64,000 nucleotides of DNA from Clostridia bacterium (GCA_017462125.1 JAFTRQ010000177.1:1-64000); one strand, 5' to 3'; shown: positions 52,223-62,257, counted from the first letter of the stretch. Numbers and translations: made by a program. The notes: a model not told the origin generated them from the letters alone.

Positions 52223-53383
52223 ATGAATAATACTCCGGTCTATTTTGATAACGCCGCCACCACCTTCCCCAAGCCTCCGGAAGTAATATCTGCGGTGCTC
52301 GAATGTATGGAGGAATATTGCGGAAATCCGGGACGTGGCTCCCATTATCTCGCCAAAAAATCTGCAGAGACAGTCTTTATGACGAGGGAAAGCTTGGGCG
52401 AGATGTTTGGCGCCGCGCCCGAGAACGTGATCTTCACGCTGAATACCACTTATGCTCTCAATATGGCGATCAAGGGCGTTATGGGCAACGGTGGGCACGT
52501 TATCATCAGCAATATGGAGCATAACTCGGTTCTGCGCCCCATCGTAAAGCTTGCGCAGGATAAACGAGTTACCTATAGCATCTTTGACGGGTACGGCAAA
52601 AACGGTAGCATTTCATCCAAGGAGATCATATCAGGCATCATGGCAAAGCTTCGCCGCGATACCAAAATGCTGGTCTGTATCCATTCCTCAAACATCTGCT
52701 CCCATACCCTTCCCATAAGAGATATCGGTGCGTTCTGTCACCGCCACAACATCCTTTTCTGTGTTGACGCGGCGCAATCGGCAGGTCACATTCCCATTGA
52801 TATGGAGAAGGATAACGTAGACATTCTTTGCCTGCCCGCGCACAAGGGACTTCTTGCGCCTCAGGGCTGTGGTATTCTGATTTTGCGAAACCTCTTGATG
52901 CTTGATACACTTACCGAAGGTGGAAACGGGATCAATTCACTTGACAGCGACATGGGACAGGAATCCCCCGAACGGTATGAGAGTGGTACGCTCTGTACCC
53001 CTGCCATCGCGGGGCTGTACGCCGGCTTGCGATTTCTCAAGAGCTTCGGAATCGCCAACGTCGCGCGCCACGAATCTATGCTGTGGCAAAGGGCATACAC
53101 CTACTTACAAAACACCCGAAACGTGACCGTACACGATCATACCCCGGGCAGCGTGCTGCTGTTCTCCGTCAACAACGCTTCTGCCGATGAGGTGGGAGAG
53201 CAGTTAAGCAAGCGCGGATTCTGCTTACGCACAGGATACCATTGCTCCGCTTTGGGACACAAAGCCCTTCAGACCCCGGACGGCGGAGCGGCACGCATCG
53301 GCTTTGGCATATTTAATAATGAGCAAGAAACCGACCTGCTCTGTCAGGCAATTGCGGATATCGCACGACAAACCGCACGATAG
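52223..53383 (+). CDS. Cysteine desulfurase family aminotransferase (class V)
   Basis: This 386-residue PLP enzyme has 'VYFDNAATTFPKP' at the N-terminus, 'MEHNSVLRP', 'VDAAQSAGH' and the PLP Lys in 'LPAHKGLLAPQG'. The catalytic Cys lies in 'RTGYHCSALGH', so it should take sulfur from cysteine (or selenium from selenocysteine) as a persulfide. Length and motifs fit the family found beside DUF3343, distinct from IscS or NifS. It likely delivers sulfur to the small partner upstream. No selD gene is present in the window. Confidence 0.88.
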   Translation: MNNTPVYFDNAATTFPKPPEVISAVLECMEEYCGNPGRGSHYLAKKSAETVFMTRESLGEMFGAAPENVIFTLNTTYALNMAIKGVMGNGGHVIISNMEHNSVLRPIVKLAQDKRVTYSIFDGYGKNGSISSKEIISGIMAKLRRDTKMLVCIHSSNICSHTLPIRDIGAFCHRHNILFCVDAAQSAGHIPIDMEKDNVDILCLPAHKGLLAPQGCGILILRNLLMLDTLTEGGNGINSLDSDMGQESPERYESGTLCTPAIAGLYAGLRFLKSFGIANVARHESMLWQRAYTYLQNTRNVTVHDHTPGSVLLFSVNNASADEVGEQLSKRGFCLRTGYHCSALGHKALQTPDGGAARIGFGIFNNEQETDLLCQAIADIARQTAR

Positions 53384-53528
53384 CCCCACAAAAAAACGAG
53401 ATGTTGGGCGAATCAAAAAGAATTCGGGAGCAAACACAGGATTAATCCCGAAAATGCGCAAATGACTCGTGATTTTAAAAAATAATTACAAAAATTCGCA
53501 AAATTCGGGGTCTTTTTCATAAAACCTC

Positions 53529-53557
53529 TTGCATTTAGGGTGAAATTATGGTACAAT
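53529..53557 (+). promoter_or_regulatory. Promoter of the potABCD operon
   Basis: TTGCAT (53529-53534) and TACAAT (53552-53557) are 17 bp apart, with an extended -10 TG. A leader of about 175 nt follows. The stretch 53384-53528 holds no gene; a weak TTCGGGA/TCCCGAA inverted repeat is its only feature. Confidence 0.75.
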
Positions 53558-53571
53558 ATATGCTGTTATAT

Positions 53572-53610
53572 ACTGTGCATTTTTATGTAAACCCAATTAT
53601 ACTGCACAGT
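53572..53610 (+). promoter_or_regulatory. Hairpin in the potABCD leader
   Basis: An 8-bp perfect stem ACTGTGCA/TGCACAGT (53572-53579 with 53603-53610) lies at the very 5' end of the predicted leader. The rest of the leader has no ORF of note. It may stabilise the message or regulate it. Confidence 0.4.
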
Positions 53611-53739
53611 GCTGTCGTTCAAGACGGAAACGGCAAGGATTTCCCCCCTGCGCGCCACACATTGTCGGAAAACGCATCAAAAATTTCGGCGTGAGTCTAC
53701 TTACGCTAATCTTGAATTTTAAAGGAGTTTTTATGTGTA

Positions 53740-54879
53740 ATGGAAAAGGATATTATCATCAACCTGACTGATGTGTCAAAAGCCTTTGACGGAGAAACAG
53801 TTCTCGACCACATCAACCTGCAGATCCACGATAAGGAATTCGTAACGCTTCTTGGCCCCTCGGGCTGTGGCAAAACCACAACTCTTCGTATCATTGGCGG
53901 CTTTGAGACCCCCGATACAGGAGAGGTAGAATTTGATGGCAAGAGCGTGAAGGACGTTCCCCCTCACAAGCGACCCGTCAACACCGTATTTCAGAAATAT
54001 GCTCTCTTTCCTCATCTCAACGTCTTTGAGAACGTAGCCTTCGGTCTCCGTCTCAAAAAGACTCCCGAGGATATCATTCGTACAAAGGTCAAAGAAATGC
54101 TGGCTCTTGTTAACCTCAAGGGCTTTGAGCGCAGGCGTGTCATCACACTGTCCGGAGGACAGCAGCAGCGTGTCGCAATTGCCCGCGCTCTGATCAACGA
54201 GCCTGAGGTTTTGCTTCTTGACGAGCCCTTGGGCGCGCTTGACCTGAAGCTCCGTAAGGATATGCAGAACGAATTGAAAAAGATTCAAAAGGCTACCGGT
54301 ATCACCTTTATTTACGTCACTCACGATCAGGAGGAGGCTCTCTCTATGTCCGACACCGTCGTGGTTATGGCTAACGGACAGATCCAGCAGATCGGTTCTC
54401 CTACAGATATTTATAACGAGCCCGAAAACGCATTCGTTGCAGACTTTATCGGCGAGTCCAATATTGTTGATGGCGTTATGCTCTCGGATTACAAGGTCCG
54501 TTTTTCAGGCCAGACCTTCGATTGTGTTGACAAAGGCTTTGCCAAGAACGAGCGAATTGACGTAGTTGTCCGTCCCGAGGACGTCGACGTCGTTACCCCC
54601 GATAAGGGTATGCTGCAGGGTCTTGTAACATCGGTCACCTTCAAGGGTGTACACTGGGAGATCATCGTTGATATCAACGGCTTCAAGTGGATGATACAAA
54701 CCACGGATTTCGTGGCAGAGGGCGCACACATCGGCCTTTATATCGAGCCCGACGCAATACATATTATGCACCGCTCCGAGTTCTCCGGTATGTTCGGTGA
54801 CTATTCCTCCTTCTCGGACGAGCTGGATCAGCTTTCAGACCCGACCGACCCCGATAGCGAGGAGGATAGCGAAGAATGA
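53740..54879 (+). CDS. potA: Spermidine/putrescine ABC transporter ATP-binding protein
   Basis: This 379-residue ATPase has Walker A 'GPSGCGKTT', the signature 'LSGGQQQR', Walker B '[11 protein letters not shown]' and a TOBE domain near the C-terminus. Together with its three neighbours it makes a PotABCD polyamine importer. AAAGGAG lies 12 nt before ATG 53740, a long spacing; no better in-frame start exists. An acidic C-terminal tail ([13 protein letters not shown]) is unusual. Its stop overlaps potB (ATGA). Confidence 0.93.
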   Translation: MEKDIIINLTDVSKAFDGETVLDHINLQIHDKEFVTLLGPSGCGKTTTLRIIGGFETPDTGEVEFDGKSVKDVPPHKRPVNTVFQKYALFPHLNVFENVAFGLRLKKTPEDIIRTKVKEMLALVNLKGFERRRVITLSGGQQQRVAIARALINEPEVLLLDEPLGALDLKLRKDMQNELKKIQKATGITFIYVTHDQEEALSMSDTVVVMANGQIQQIGSPTDIYNEPENAFVADFIGESNIVDGVMLSDYKVRFSGQTFDCVDKGFAKNERIDVVVRPEDVDVVTPDKGMLQGLVTSVTFKGVHWEIIVDINGFKWMIQTTDFVAEGAHIGLYIEPDAIHIMHRSEFSGMFGDYSSFSDELDQLSDPTDPDSEEDSEE

Positions 54880-55697
54880 AAGGCAGATCTTTTTTCCAAC
54901 GAATGGCGGCAGTTCCCCACATAGTGTGGACGGTTATGTTTATCGTAGCCCCGATGCTCTTCGTTCTTTACTTCGCTCTCACGGATGCAGAGGGAAATTT
55001 TTCCCTTTCCAACATCTCCACCCTTGGCAGATACGGCAACGTTTTCGTGCTGTCCATCGGTTTTGCGTTGATTGCTACGGTCATCTGCCTACTGATCGGA
55101 TATCCCTTGGCATACTTTATGGCAAAGTCCAGCCCCAGGATGCAAAAAATACTGATGGTTCTCATTATGCTCCCTATGTGGTGCAATCTGCTGATCCGTA
55201 CGTATGCTCTGATGGCATTGCTTGATAACGGCGGACTCCTCAATTCCTTTCTCGAAAGCATCGGGCTTGACAAGCTCCATATTGTAGGCTCCGATTTTGG
55301 CGTGATTCTCGGTATGGTATACGACTTCCTGCCGTATATGGTCCTTCCGATCTTCACAACGATGACCAAGCTGGACAAGCGCTACGTTGAAGCAGCACAC
55401 GATCTTGGCTGCAACCACGTTCAGACGATGACAAGAGTCATTATGCCCTTGACCGTTTCGGGCGTTATTTCGGGTATCACGATGGTATTCGTTCCCTCTA
55501 TCAGCACGTTTTATATTTCACAAAAGCTTGGTGCGGGCAAAATCGATCTGATCGGCGACACGATTGAACGACTCTTCCAAAACACCAGCACCTATAACGT
55601 AGGTGCCGTTATCTCTCTTGTGATGATGGTACTGATCCTCATTTCCGTTTGGATCATGAACAAATTTTCCAACGAGGAAGGAGGTATCATCATATGA
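54876..55697 (+). CDS. potB: Spermidine/putrescine ABC transporter permease PotB
   Basis: This 273-residue permease has six membrane helices and the EAA loop '[23 protein letters not shown]', which contacts the ATPase. The start overlaps the potA stop by 4 bp. It forms the channel with PotC. Confidence 0.93.
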   Translation: MKGRSFFQRMAAVPHIVWTVMFIVAPMLFVLYFALTDAEGNFSLSNISTLGRYGNVFVLSIGFALIATVICLLIGYPLAYFMAKSSPRMQKILMVLIMLPMWCNLLIRTYALMALLDNGGLLNSFLESIGLDKLHIVGSDFGVILGMVYDFLPYMVLPIFTTMTKLDKRYVEAAHDLGCNHVQTMTRVIMPLTVSGVISGITMVFVPSISTFYISQKLGAGKIDLIGDTIERLFQNTSTYNVGAVISLVMMVLILISVWIMNKFSNEEGGIII

Positions 55698-56506
55698 AAT
55701 TTCTTTCGAAATTCTATATGCTCATCATCTTCTCCCTGCTGTACGCTCCCATCGTTGTTCTGATCGTATTCTCCTTCAACGAATCGGGCACCCTCAATGA
55801 GTTTTCCGGCTTCTCCTTCGTTTGGTACAAGGAGCTGTTCCGTGACGAGGAAGCACTTACCTCCTTGAAAAACTCACTGATCCTTGCCATCTGCTCCTCT
55901 ATGATCGCAACCGTAATTGCAACCTTTGCGGCACTTGGTCTGCATCATATGAGAAATAAATACGTCAAGGGCGCAGTAAAATCGATCACAAATATTCCTA
56001 TGATGAATCCCGATATCGTAACGGGTGTTTCGATGATGCTTCTTTTCGTTGCGGTTGCAACCTTCATCGGTGCAAAGCAATTTTTTGGATTTGGAACAAT
56101 GCTGATCGCGCATACCACCTTCAACCTGCCGTATGCGTTGCTTTCCATCATGCCAAGATTCAATCAGCTTGATAAATCTCTTTCCGAGGCGGCGCAGGAT
56201 CTGGGATGCACACCCGCACGCGCTTTCTTCTCGGTGGAGCTTCCCGAGATCATACCCGGCATTATTTCAGGACTTATGATGAGCTTCACAATGTCTCTTG
56301 ACGACTTTGTCATCAGCCACTTTGTCAGCTCACCAAACTTCCAGACTCTCCCCCTCTACGTTTACAATCAGACCGTACACAACGTTAAATTCAGTATGTA
56401 CGCCCTCTGTGCTCTGATCGTAGCCATCATTCTTGCAATTCTTCTGGCAGTGAACTTCACCGGATCTGTAAACAGCAAGAAAAAGAAAAAAAAGGGGGTA
56501 GCGTAA
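55694..56506 (+). CDS. potC: Spermidine/putrescine ABC transporter permease PotC
   Basis: This 270-residue permease has six membrane helices and the EAA loop 'LSEAAQDLGCTPARAFFSVELPEI'. The start at 55694 (GGAGG 8-12 nt upstream) overlaps the potB stop. It ends in a lysine-rich tail (KKKKKKG), which agrees with an inside C-terminus. Confidence 0.93.
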   Translation: MKFLSKFYMLIIFSLLYAPIVVLIVFSFNESGTLNEFSGFSFVWYKELFRDEEALTSLKNSLILAICSSMIATVIATFAALGLHHMRNKYVKGAVKSITNIPMMNPDIVTGVSMMLLFVAVATFIGAKQFFGFGTMLIAHTTFNLPYALLSIMPRFNQLDKSLSEAAQDLGCTPARAFFSVELPEIIPGIISGLMMSFTMSLDDFVISHFVSSPNFQTLPLYVYNQTVHNVKFSMYALCALIVAIILAILLAVNFTGSVNSKKKKKKGVA

Positions 56507-57754
56507 ATGAAAAAAGTTATTTCCCTTCTTCTCATCGCTTTACTTCTTTGTATTTCGATATCATCGCTTTCATCCTGTAGCGGTAATGATGACAGCGGAG
56601 TAAAAACACTTTACGTTTACAATTGGGGCGAATACATTTCCGATGGAAGCGAAGGCACTGTGGACTCTAACGAGGAATTTGAAAGATGGTATTATGACAC
56701 TTACGGCGAAAGAGTCGTAGTAAACTATTCCACCTATTCCTCCAATGAAGATATGTACGCAAAGCTTTCGGGCGGAGCTGTCAACTATGATATCATAGTT
56801 CCTTCCGATTATATGATCCAACGCTTGATCGAGGAAGACAGGCTTGCGCCCTTGGATTATTCAAATATTCCCAATATCGTCAACATACTCCCCGAATTCT
56901 ATGGCGGAGATGCGAAATACGATTACTACGACAAGGGCAACGTGTATTCGGTTCCCTATTTCTACGGAATGATCGGAATCATATACAATACTACTATGGT
57001 GGACGACGAGGATGTGGGCTCCTGGGATATTATGTGGAACGAAAAATACAAAGACAATATCCTGCAGTTCAACAACTCACGTGACGCGTTCGGAACGGCG
57101 CAATATTACCTTGGCATAGACGTAAATACAGACAGCATCGAGGAATGGCGCGCGGCACTTGAGCTTCTCAAATCACAGAAAGATATCGTGCAGGGATATG
57201 TTATGGACGAGATCTTCAACAAAATGGAAGGTGGATCAGCCGCGATCGCTGCTTACTATGCGGGTGACTTCCTGACAATGTATGAGAACAATGAGGATCT
57301 TGAATTTTTCTATCCCGAAGAGGGCACGAACCTCTACGTCGATGCGATGTGTATCCCCAAAACCTCCGAGAATAAGCTGATTGCCGAAAGATATATAAAC
57401 TTTATGCTCAGCACAGACGAAGAATACGGCGCGCCTGCTATCGCAAACGCGGAATATACGTATTACGCGTCTCCCAACAAAGCCGTTGTGGAAAACGAGG
57501 AATACCGCGAGTACATGAACGAGATCAAGGATGATGCGTTCGATAAAATGTACGCGCTCGACAGAGTGGATGCCACCTATTACGAAAACCTAACCTCCGA
57601 AAAGTTAGCTCTTATCAACGAGCTTTGGGAGGAGCTGAAATCCGACATCAAGGTCAGCCCCACAATCATCATCATTTGTGTGGCGATCGTCGGTTCTTTG
57701 GTTGTTCTCGGCCTCTTCTTCGGTATCAGAAAACGGTACAGAAACAATTATTAA
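56507..57754 (+). CDS. potD: Spermidine/putrescine-binding protein PotD with a C-terminal membrane helix
   Basis: This 415-residue protein binds polyamine outside the cell. The lipoprotein signal ends at LSSC (Cys near residue 24). The PotD fold follows: 'LYVYNWGEYIS', 'YDIIVPSDYMIQRL', 'VPYFYGMIGIIYN' and 'YYAGDFLTMY'. A hydrophobic segment (about 385-405, IIIICVAIVGSLVVLGLFF) and a basic end form an extra C-terminal membrane anchor, absent from classical PotD. It starts directly after potC with a GGGGG site and is the last gene of the operon. Confidence 0.92.
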   Translation: MKKVISLLLIALLLCISISSLSSCSGNDDSGVKTLYVYNWGEYISDGSEGTVDSNEEFERWYYDTYGERVVVNYSTYSSNEDMYAKLSGGAVNYDIIVPSDYMIQRLIEEDRLAPLDYSNIPNIVNILPEFYGGDAKYDYYDKGNVYSVPYFYGMIGIIYNTTMVDDEDVGSWDIMWNEKYKDNILQFNNSRDAFGTAQYYLGIDVNTDSIEEWRAALELLKSQKDIVQGYVMDEIFNKMEGGSAAIAAYYAGDFLTMYENNEDLEFFYPEEGTNLYVDAMCIPKTSENKLIAERYINFMLSTDEEYGAPAIANAEYTYYASPNKAVVENEEYREYMNEIKDDAFDKMYALDRVDATYYENLTSEKLALINELWEELKSDIKVSPTIIIICVAIVGSLVVLGLFFGIRKRYRNNY

Positions 57755-57764
57755 GTGAAAATTT

Positions 57765-57802
57765 TAAGGGAGTAGACCTTGTCAGCAAGGCTTACTCCCT
57801 TA
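57765..57802. terminator. Bidirectional terminator between potD and the AlaX-type gene
   Basis: A 10-bp stem (TAAGGGAGTA with its complement) encloses a CCTTG/CAAGG hairpin. It serves the two convergent genes. Confidence 0.75.
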
Positions 57803-57810
57803 ATTCTACG

Positions 57811-58962
57811 TTAATTAAAATAATCTTCGATAACCGTTCTCGTCGCACTGCAGCTTCCTTGGATCATTTCGCTTGATCCGCCGCCTCTACCCAAGATTGC
57901 CGCGTTTATCTCCTTCGCCTTTGCGCGGAGGTCAACAGACGTGCTTGAAATGATATATTTATATCCCTTCTCATCGTTACCCGAGAACACTGCGCAAATA
58001 CCGCCGCAGCACATCTTTGCTTCATTGACAAGATTTCGCAAAGCAAGCATATCGCCGTCGTCCTCAAAAAGGACGAGATTTCCGTCGGTATATTCGATCT
58101 TCTCCAGCTTATATACCATTATTTCACGCTTCATCTGCGATATTCTACCCTTCAGCGCGCTCATTTCTTCAAGCAGGTGATCAACACCGTCAGCAACCTC
58201 ATCATGCTTTGCCGAGATCGCCATCGAGATACGGCGCGCCTGCTCATATTCCGCGCGGTAACCGTCCAAGGCATCATATCCACACTTCATATAAAGTCTG
58301 ACACCACCCTTGTACTTTTCACGGTGCAGGATCTTGATCATGCCCACCTCGCCTGTATTTGTCACGTGAGGAGCACAGCAGGCGCACTTATCAACTCCCT
58401 CGATCTCCACGATGCGAACGTTTTCCTTGAGATCAAGCTTGCTTCTGTATTCCATATCGGCAAGCTCCTCAGGAGAGGGATAATATGCCTTGATCTCATG
58501 GCACTCCACCACCGCACGGTTTGCAAGATCCTCTATAAACAGTAGCTGCTGTTCGTCAAGCTCTCCGTCAAAGTCGGCTGTCATCTCATCTTTTCCAAGA
58601 TGGAATCCAACGTTGTGAAAGCCGAAATTTTGCCATATCAGCCCCGAAACAATATGCTCTCCCGTGTGATTCTGCATCTTGCGAAATCTGTCCGGAAACA
58701 AAATTTCGCCGCTCACAGGCGCATTCACAGGCAGGGGGTTGTCTGTTACATGATAGATCACTCCAAGCTTTTCTTCCACACGCAAAACCTGCGCACTGTC
58801 CAAGCTTCCCGTATCACAAGCCTGTCCTCCCTCCTCGGGGAAAAAGAGGGTTTGGTCAAGCACGACCTTGTAAAGCTCGCCCTCCCTCTCGCAGGACAGA
58901 ACGGTTGCCGAAAAGCGACTCGCTTTACTGTCAAGATCAAATAATCTTACCGTTTTATTCAT
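57811..58962 (-). CDS. AlaX-type alanyl-tRNA editing protein (large form)
   Basis: This 383-residue protein hydrolyses mischarged Ser-tRNA-Ala or Gly-tRNA-Ala in trans. It resembles the C-terminal half of alanyl-tRNA synthetase, with the editing zinc site 'NHTGEHIVSG' (HxxxH) and 'CACCAPHV' (CxxxH). A coiled-coil follows (about 240-290), then a DHHA1-type domain (about 300-383) with a 'GRGGGS' loop. The start at 58962 fits the promoter, which would begin transcription near 58993; longer readings would start upstream of the transcript. It is divergent from the MATE gene. Confidence 0.88.
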   Translation of the reverse strand: MNKTVRLFDLDSKASRFSATVLSCEREGELYKVVLDQTLFFPEEGGQACDTGSLDSAQVLRVEEKLGVIYHVTDNPLPVNAPVSGEILFPDRFRKMQNHTGEHIVSGLIWQNFGFHNVGFHLGKDEMTADFDGELDEQQLLFIEDLANRAVVECHEIKAYYPSPEELADMEYRSKLDLKENVRIVEIEGVDKCACCAPHVTNTGEVGMIKILHREKYKGGVRLYMKCGYDALDGYRAEYEQARRISMAISAKHDEVADGVDHLLEEMSALKGRISQMKREIMVYKLEKIEYTDGNLVLFEDDGDMLALRNLVNEAKMCCGGICAVFSGNDEKGYKYIISSTSVDLRAKAKEINAAILGRGGGSSEMIQGSCSATRTVIEDYFN

Positions 58963-58999
58963 ATAAATCAAAAACACCTTTCCAAATGATTCCATATTG

Positions 59000-59028
59000 A
59001 TTATAATACAGAATTGCTTTAAGTGCAA
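59000..59028 (-). promoter_or_regulatory. Promoter of the AlaX-type gene
   Basis: On the minus strand, TTGCAC (59028-59023) and TATAAT (59005-59000) are 17 bp apart. Confidence 0.75.
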
Positions 59029-59046
59029 GAGTTTTTGCGAAAAAGA

Positions 59047-59075
59047 TTGACAAAAGCCCGTCATAGTGCTAAAAT
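59047..59075 (+). promoter_or_regulatory. Promoter of the MATE exporter gene
   Basis: TTGACA (59047-59052) and TAAAAT (59070-59075) are 17 bp apart with an extended -10 TGC. It is back to back with the AlaX promoter; their -35 boxes are 18 bp apart, so the two genes may influence each other. Confidence 0.75.
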
Positions 59076-59110
59076 ATACAAGTAATCTCAATCAAAGAAA
59101 GCAGAAACAA

Positions 59111-60457
59111 ATGTTACTTACTAAAGAAAAAGGATTTTACAAAAACTTCTTCTCTCTGTGGTACGTCCTTGTGCTCAACAACGTGATTGTTCTGGGTGTC
59201 AATCTTGCCGACAACATTATGCTCGGCAATTTCAGCGAAGCCGCACTTTCGGGTGCCACCGCGTGCAATCAGCTGCAATTTATTTTTCAACAGCTGATCA
59301 CCGGAATCGGAAGCACCGTGGTTATGCTTGGCAGCCAGCATTGGGGACAAAAAAGCACAGCACCTATCAAGAAAATCGCAGGCGGTGCCGTTCTTTTCGG
59401 AACAATGATCGCAACTGTGATGTTTCTTCTCGCAGCGTTCATTCCCAAACAGCTGGTGATGATCTTCACCGATTCAGAGCCAATCATCGCCGAGGGTGTT
59501 GAATACCTACGCATCATTAAATATACATATCCTGTTTTTGCGCTCACCAATATTCTTCTTGCCACTATGCGCTCCGTAGAAAGTGTAAGGATCGGGTTTT
59601 ACGTGTCTTTGTCCACTCTCTTAGTGAACATTTCACTCAATTACGTTCTGATCTTTGGTAAGCTCGGATTCCCTGTAATGGGTACGAGAGGCGCAGCGCT
59701 TGCGACTCTCATCGCACGTGTGGTAGAGCTTTTGGTGGTCATTATCTACATTTCCGGCGTGGACAATAAGCTGACGTGGAAATTGCGCGATCTGCGTGAG
59801 TTTGACAGCTCACTCTTCAAGCTGTTTATTATCACTTGCTTACCCGTTATGATAACGGACGGTCTGTTCGGTATTTCCACCGCTCTGCAGACCGCGATTC
59901 TCGGGCACTTGGATGACGCTGCAATCTCCGCCAACTCCGTAGCCTCTACCCTGTATCAGCTGTTGAAGGTTGCATCGGTTGGCTCTGCGGGAGCGGCATC
60001 CGTCATTATCGGAAAAACTGTTGGTGAAGGAAGGGTTGAAAAAACGAAAGAGTACGCCAAGACAATGCAGCTTCTATTTATCGGCATTGGCATCCTGACA
60101 GGAATCGCACTTTTCTTCCTTCGCATCCCCATCATCTCTGCGTATAAGATCAGCGAAGAAGCCAAAAGCCTTGCTAACGGATTCTTGCTGGTGCTTTGCA
60201 TTGTTTCAGTGGGTATGGCATATCAGATGCCGACAAACACTGGCATCGTACGTGGCGGCGGCGATTCAAAGCACGTCCTGCGTATGGACATTATCAGCAT
60301 CTGGTGCATTGTGTTGCCCATATCAGCCTTGGCGGCCTTTGTTTTGCATTGGCATCCCATAGCGGTTATTGCCTGCCTCAATGCAGATCAGGTATTCAAA
60401 TGCATTCCTGCGGTAGTCAAATGCAACAGATTCAATTGGATGAAAAAGCTTACGTAA
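59111..60457 (+). CDS. MATE-family efflux transporter
   Basis: This 448-residue protein has about twelve membrane helices in two homologous halves. 'NVIVLGVNLADNIMLGNFSEAALSGATACNQLQF' is a typical MATE helix 1-2 region, echoed by 'LQTAILGHLDDAAISANSVASTL' in the second half. Such proteins expel drugs or metabolites using a sodium or proton gradient. The start at 59111 is the first ATG after the predicted transcription start. The Shine-Dalgarno is weak. Confidence 0.9.
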   Translation: MLLTKEKGFYKNFFSLWYVLVLNNVIVLGVNLADNIMLGNFSEAALSGATACNQLQFIFQQLITGIGSTVVMLGSQHWGQKSTAPIKKIAGGAVLFGTMIATVMFLLAAFIPKQLVMIFTDSEPIIAEGVEYLRIIKYTYPVFALTNILLATMRSVESVRIGFYVSLSTLLVNISLNYVLIFGKLGFPVMGTRGAALATLIARVVELLVVIIYISGVDNKLTWKLRDLREFDSSLFKLFIITCLPVMITDGLFGISTALQTAILGHLDDAAISANSVASTLYQLLKVASVGSAGAASVIIGKTVGEGRVEKTKEYAKTMQLLFIGIGILTGIALFFLRIPIISAYKISEEAKSLANGFLLVLCIVSVGMAYQMPTNTGIVRGGGDSKHVLRMDIISIWCIVLPISALAAFVLHWHPIAVIACLNADQVFKCIPAVVKCNRFNWMKKLT

Positions 60458-60460
60458 GCC

Positions 60461-60505
60461 AAACGGGAAAGAGGGAGCATATGCTCCCTCTTTCCCGTTT
60501 TTATA
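60461..60505. terminator. Bidirectional terminator between the MATE and DUF4097 genes
   Basis: A perfect 20-bp palindrome (60461-60480 with 60481-60500) gives a long hairpin followed by T on the plus strand and A/T-rich sequence on the other. It serves both convergent genes. Confidence 0.9.
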
Positions 60506-62257
60506 TTAATTCTCATCAAATGTGATCGTCACGTCACCGCTGACGCTTTCAAAGCTGTATTTTGCATGCCCGTTGCCATAGGTATACCTATCACCCGAGC
60601 CACCGTTCCAGGTCATCTTACCGCTTACACTTTCCAAATCGGCAGTGAATCCGCCCTCATCTCGAGGAATGATCAATTCAACGTCACCGCTTACCGAGTC
60701 GATCTCCAATACGAATGGCGAGGACCAATAGCATTCAAGCTTAACGTCGCCGGAAACAGTCTCAATGCTTCCCCGCTCCATGTTTGCCATATAGATATCT
60801 ATGCCACCGCTTACCGACTCTATCTCAAGCTCTTCGATGTTACAATCATCAATATCGATCTTGCCGCTGACAGCATTGATCTCTGCATAGCTGCAGGTGT
60901 TATTCGCGATCATTACGGATCCTACAGCAGCATCAACGGTTAAGCTTCGGGCATCTACCCGAGTGAGCGAAACGTCACCCGACGCAGTATTCAAATCAAT
61001 CAAACCAAAGCTGATCTTCTTTCCCTCAGTGAAACCGTATTCATCCAATTTGGTACCGTCAATCTGAATATCAGAGGATGCGGATTCGATCCTCAGCTCT
61101 CCAAAGCTCTCGCTAAGCATATATGGCAGATAAACCGTCAGTTCCTTTTCGGGATAATCTTTAAACAATCTCAAGCCACTCTCAACGTACTGAATGATGA
61201 GTCGGCCGTTCTCAACCTTGCTTCGCATCAGATTTTCATACTCTGCTCCTGCGCCTTTTTCTTTTATCATAACGCGGTTACCATCCCACACTATGATATT
61301 TACCTTACCCGCAAGCCAAGAAATGTCAAAGCTTTCAATTTTTTCACTGAACTCCACATCACCCACACGATATGAATCACCGTCAGCATAAAAATTGCTA
61401 CTGAAGACAGTAATTCCGCCAAGGTTCAGGCTCCAATCAGCCCGTTCGCCACTTACGCCAACGCCAAATGCAAATATCGGGATCAGTATCGCGGCAACCA
61501 CAGCCCAGATTACAAGCGTCGTAATCACGCCACCGCGGTTCTTCCTGTTCTCCACAAGATCAAAGATCGACTCCGTAACGCTGTCGATCGCACCCGCGAT
61601 AAGGAAAAGCGTCCATGTAATATGCCAAGCACCCGTGCTGAAGCTGACTCCAAAATAGACAATAAAGGTCAGCACCCACAATACCGTATTGATCGCGATC
61701 AAGATCGGATTCTTGCGTGCTTTTTTCTCGTCCTTTTCATCCTCATCATCCTCGCCGTCCTTTTTCATAAAATCAGGCTTTAACGCTGACTTTATGATGA
61801 TAAGACCCGTAGCAACTGCGATCATAACCAGCATGATCACAAGGCCTACAACGCCTCCCTTTTCAGACTGAACCAGTTCTCCCAAAATGATCAACGGTAT
61901 CCAACAGAGTGTATAAAGCGCGATAGCAACAGCGGTCATGATTCCCGCTCGTGTACGGTATTTTTCTGCCTGCTTGCTCTGTTCTTCGCTCAGAGGCTCT
62001 TCAGCAGTTTTCTCAAATCCCGCGTCAAACGTGGAATTGCTCCGATTCTCCTTGATCGAATCGATCAGATCACTGACGTCACCAATGCTTGAAATACTTG
62101 CATTATACGCCTCAGCTTCGGTTTTGCCCTCGCGCAATAGGTCGTCGTATTTTTCGGAGATGTTGCCAAGCATTTCCTCCTTCAATTCGCGGATGCGTCT
62201 GCAATCCGGCGCGTCAGCAAAAATTGAATCGATATATTCCTTCAATTTCTCTTTCAT
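60506..62257 (-). CDS. DUF4097-type membrane protein with an HAAS-like N-terminus
   Basis: This 583-residue protein begins with a helical HAAS-like part (about 1-75, 'LKEEMLGNISEKYDDLLREGKTEAEA'), found in proteins partnered with PadR regulators. About five membrane helices follow (about 100-280). The external C-terminus (about 290-583) is a beta-helix of 'ESVSGDV', 'NTASGDV' and 'NAVSGKIDI' repeats (DUF4097). ATG 62257 follows GGAG by 7 nt, inside a dispersed leader repeat. It likely senses or organises the envelope; the family has no fixed biochemical role. It follows the padR gene and is probably its target. Confidence 0.82.
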   Translation of the reverse strand: MKEKLKEYIDSIFADAPDCRRIRELKEEMLGNISEKYDDLLREGKTEAEAYNASISSIGDVSDLIDSIKENRSNSTFDAGFEKTAEEPLSEEQSKQAEKYRTRAGIMTAVAIALYTLCWIPLIILGELVQSEKGGVVGLVIMLVMIAVATGLIIIKSALKPDFMKKDGEDDEDEKDEKKARKNPILIAINTVLWVLTFIVYFGVSFSTGAWHITWTLFLIAGAIDSVTESIFDLVENRKNRGGVITTLVIWAVVAAILIPIFAFGVGVSGERADWSLNLGGITVFSSNFYADGDSYRVGDVEFSEKIESFDISWLAGKVNIIVWDGNRVMIKEKGAGAEYENLMRSKVENGRLIIQYVESGLRLFKDYPEKELTVYLPYMLSESFGELRIESASSDIQIDGTKLDEYGFTEGKKISFGLIDLNTASGDVSLTRVDARSLTVDAAVGSVMIANNTCSYAEINAVSGKIDIDDCNIEELEIESVSGGIDIYMANMERGSIETVSGDVKLECYWSSPFVLEIDSVSGDVELIIPRDEGGFTADLESVSGKMTWNGGSGDRYTYGNGHAKYSFESVSGDVTITFDEN

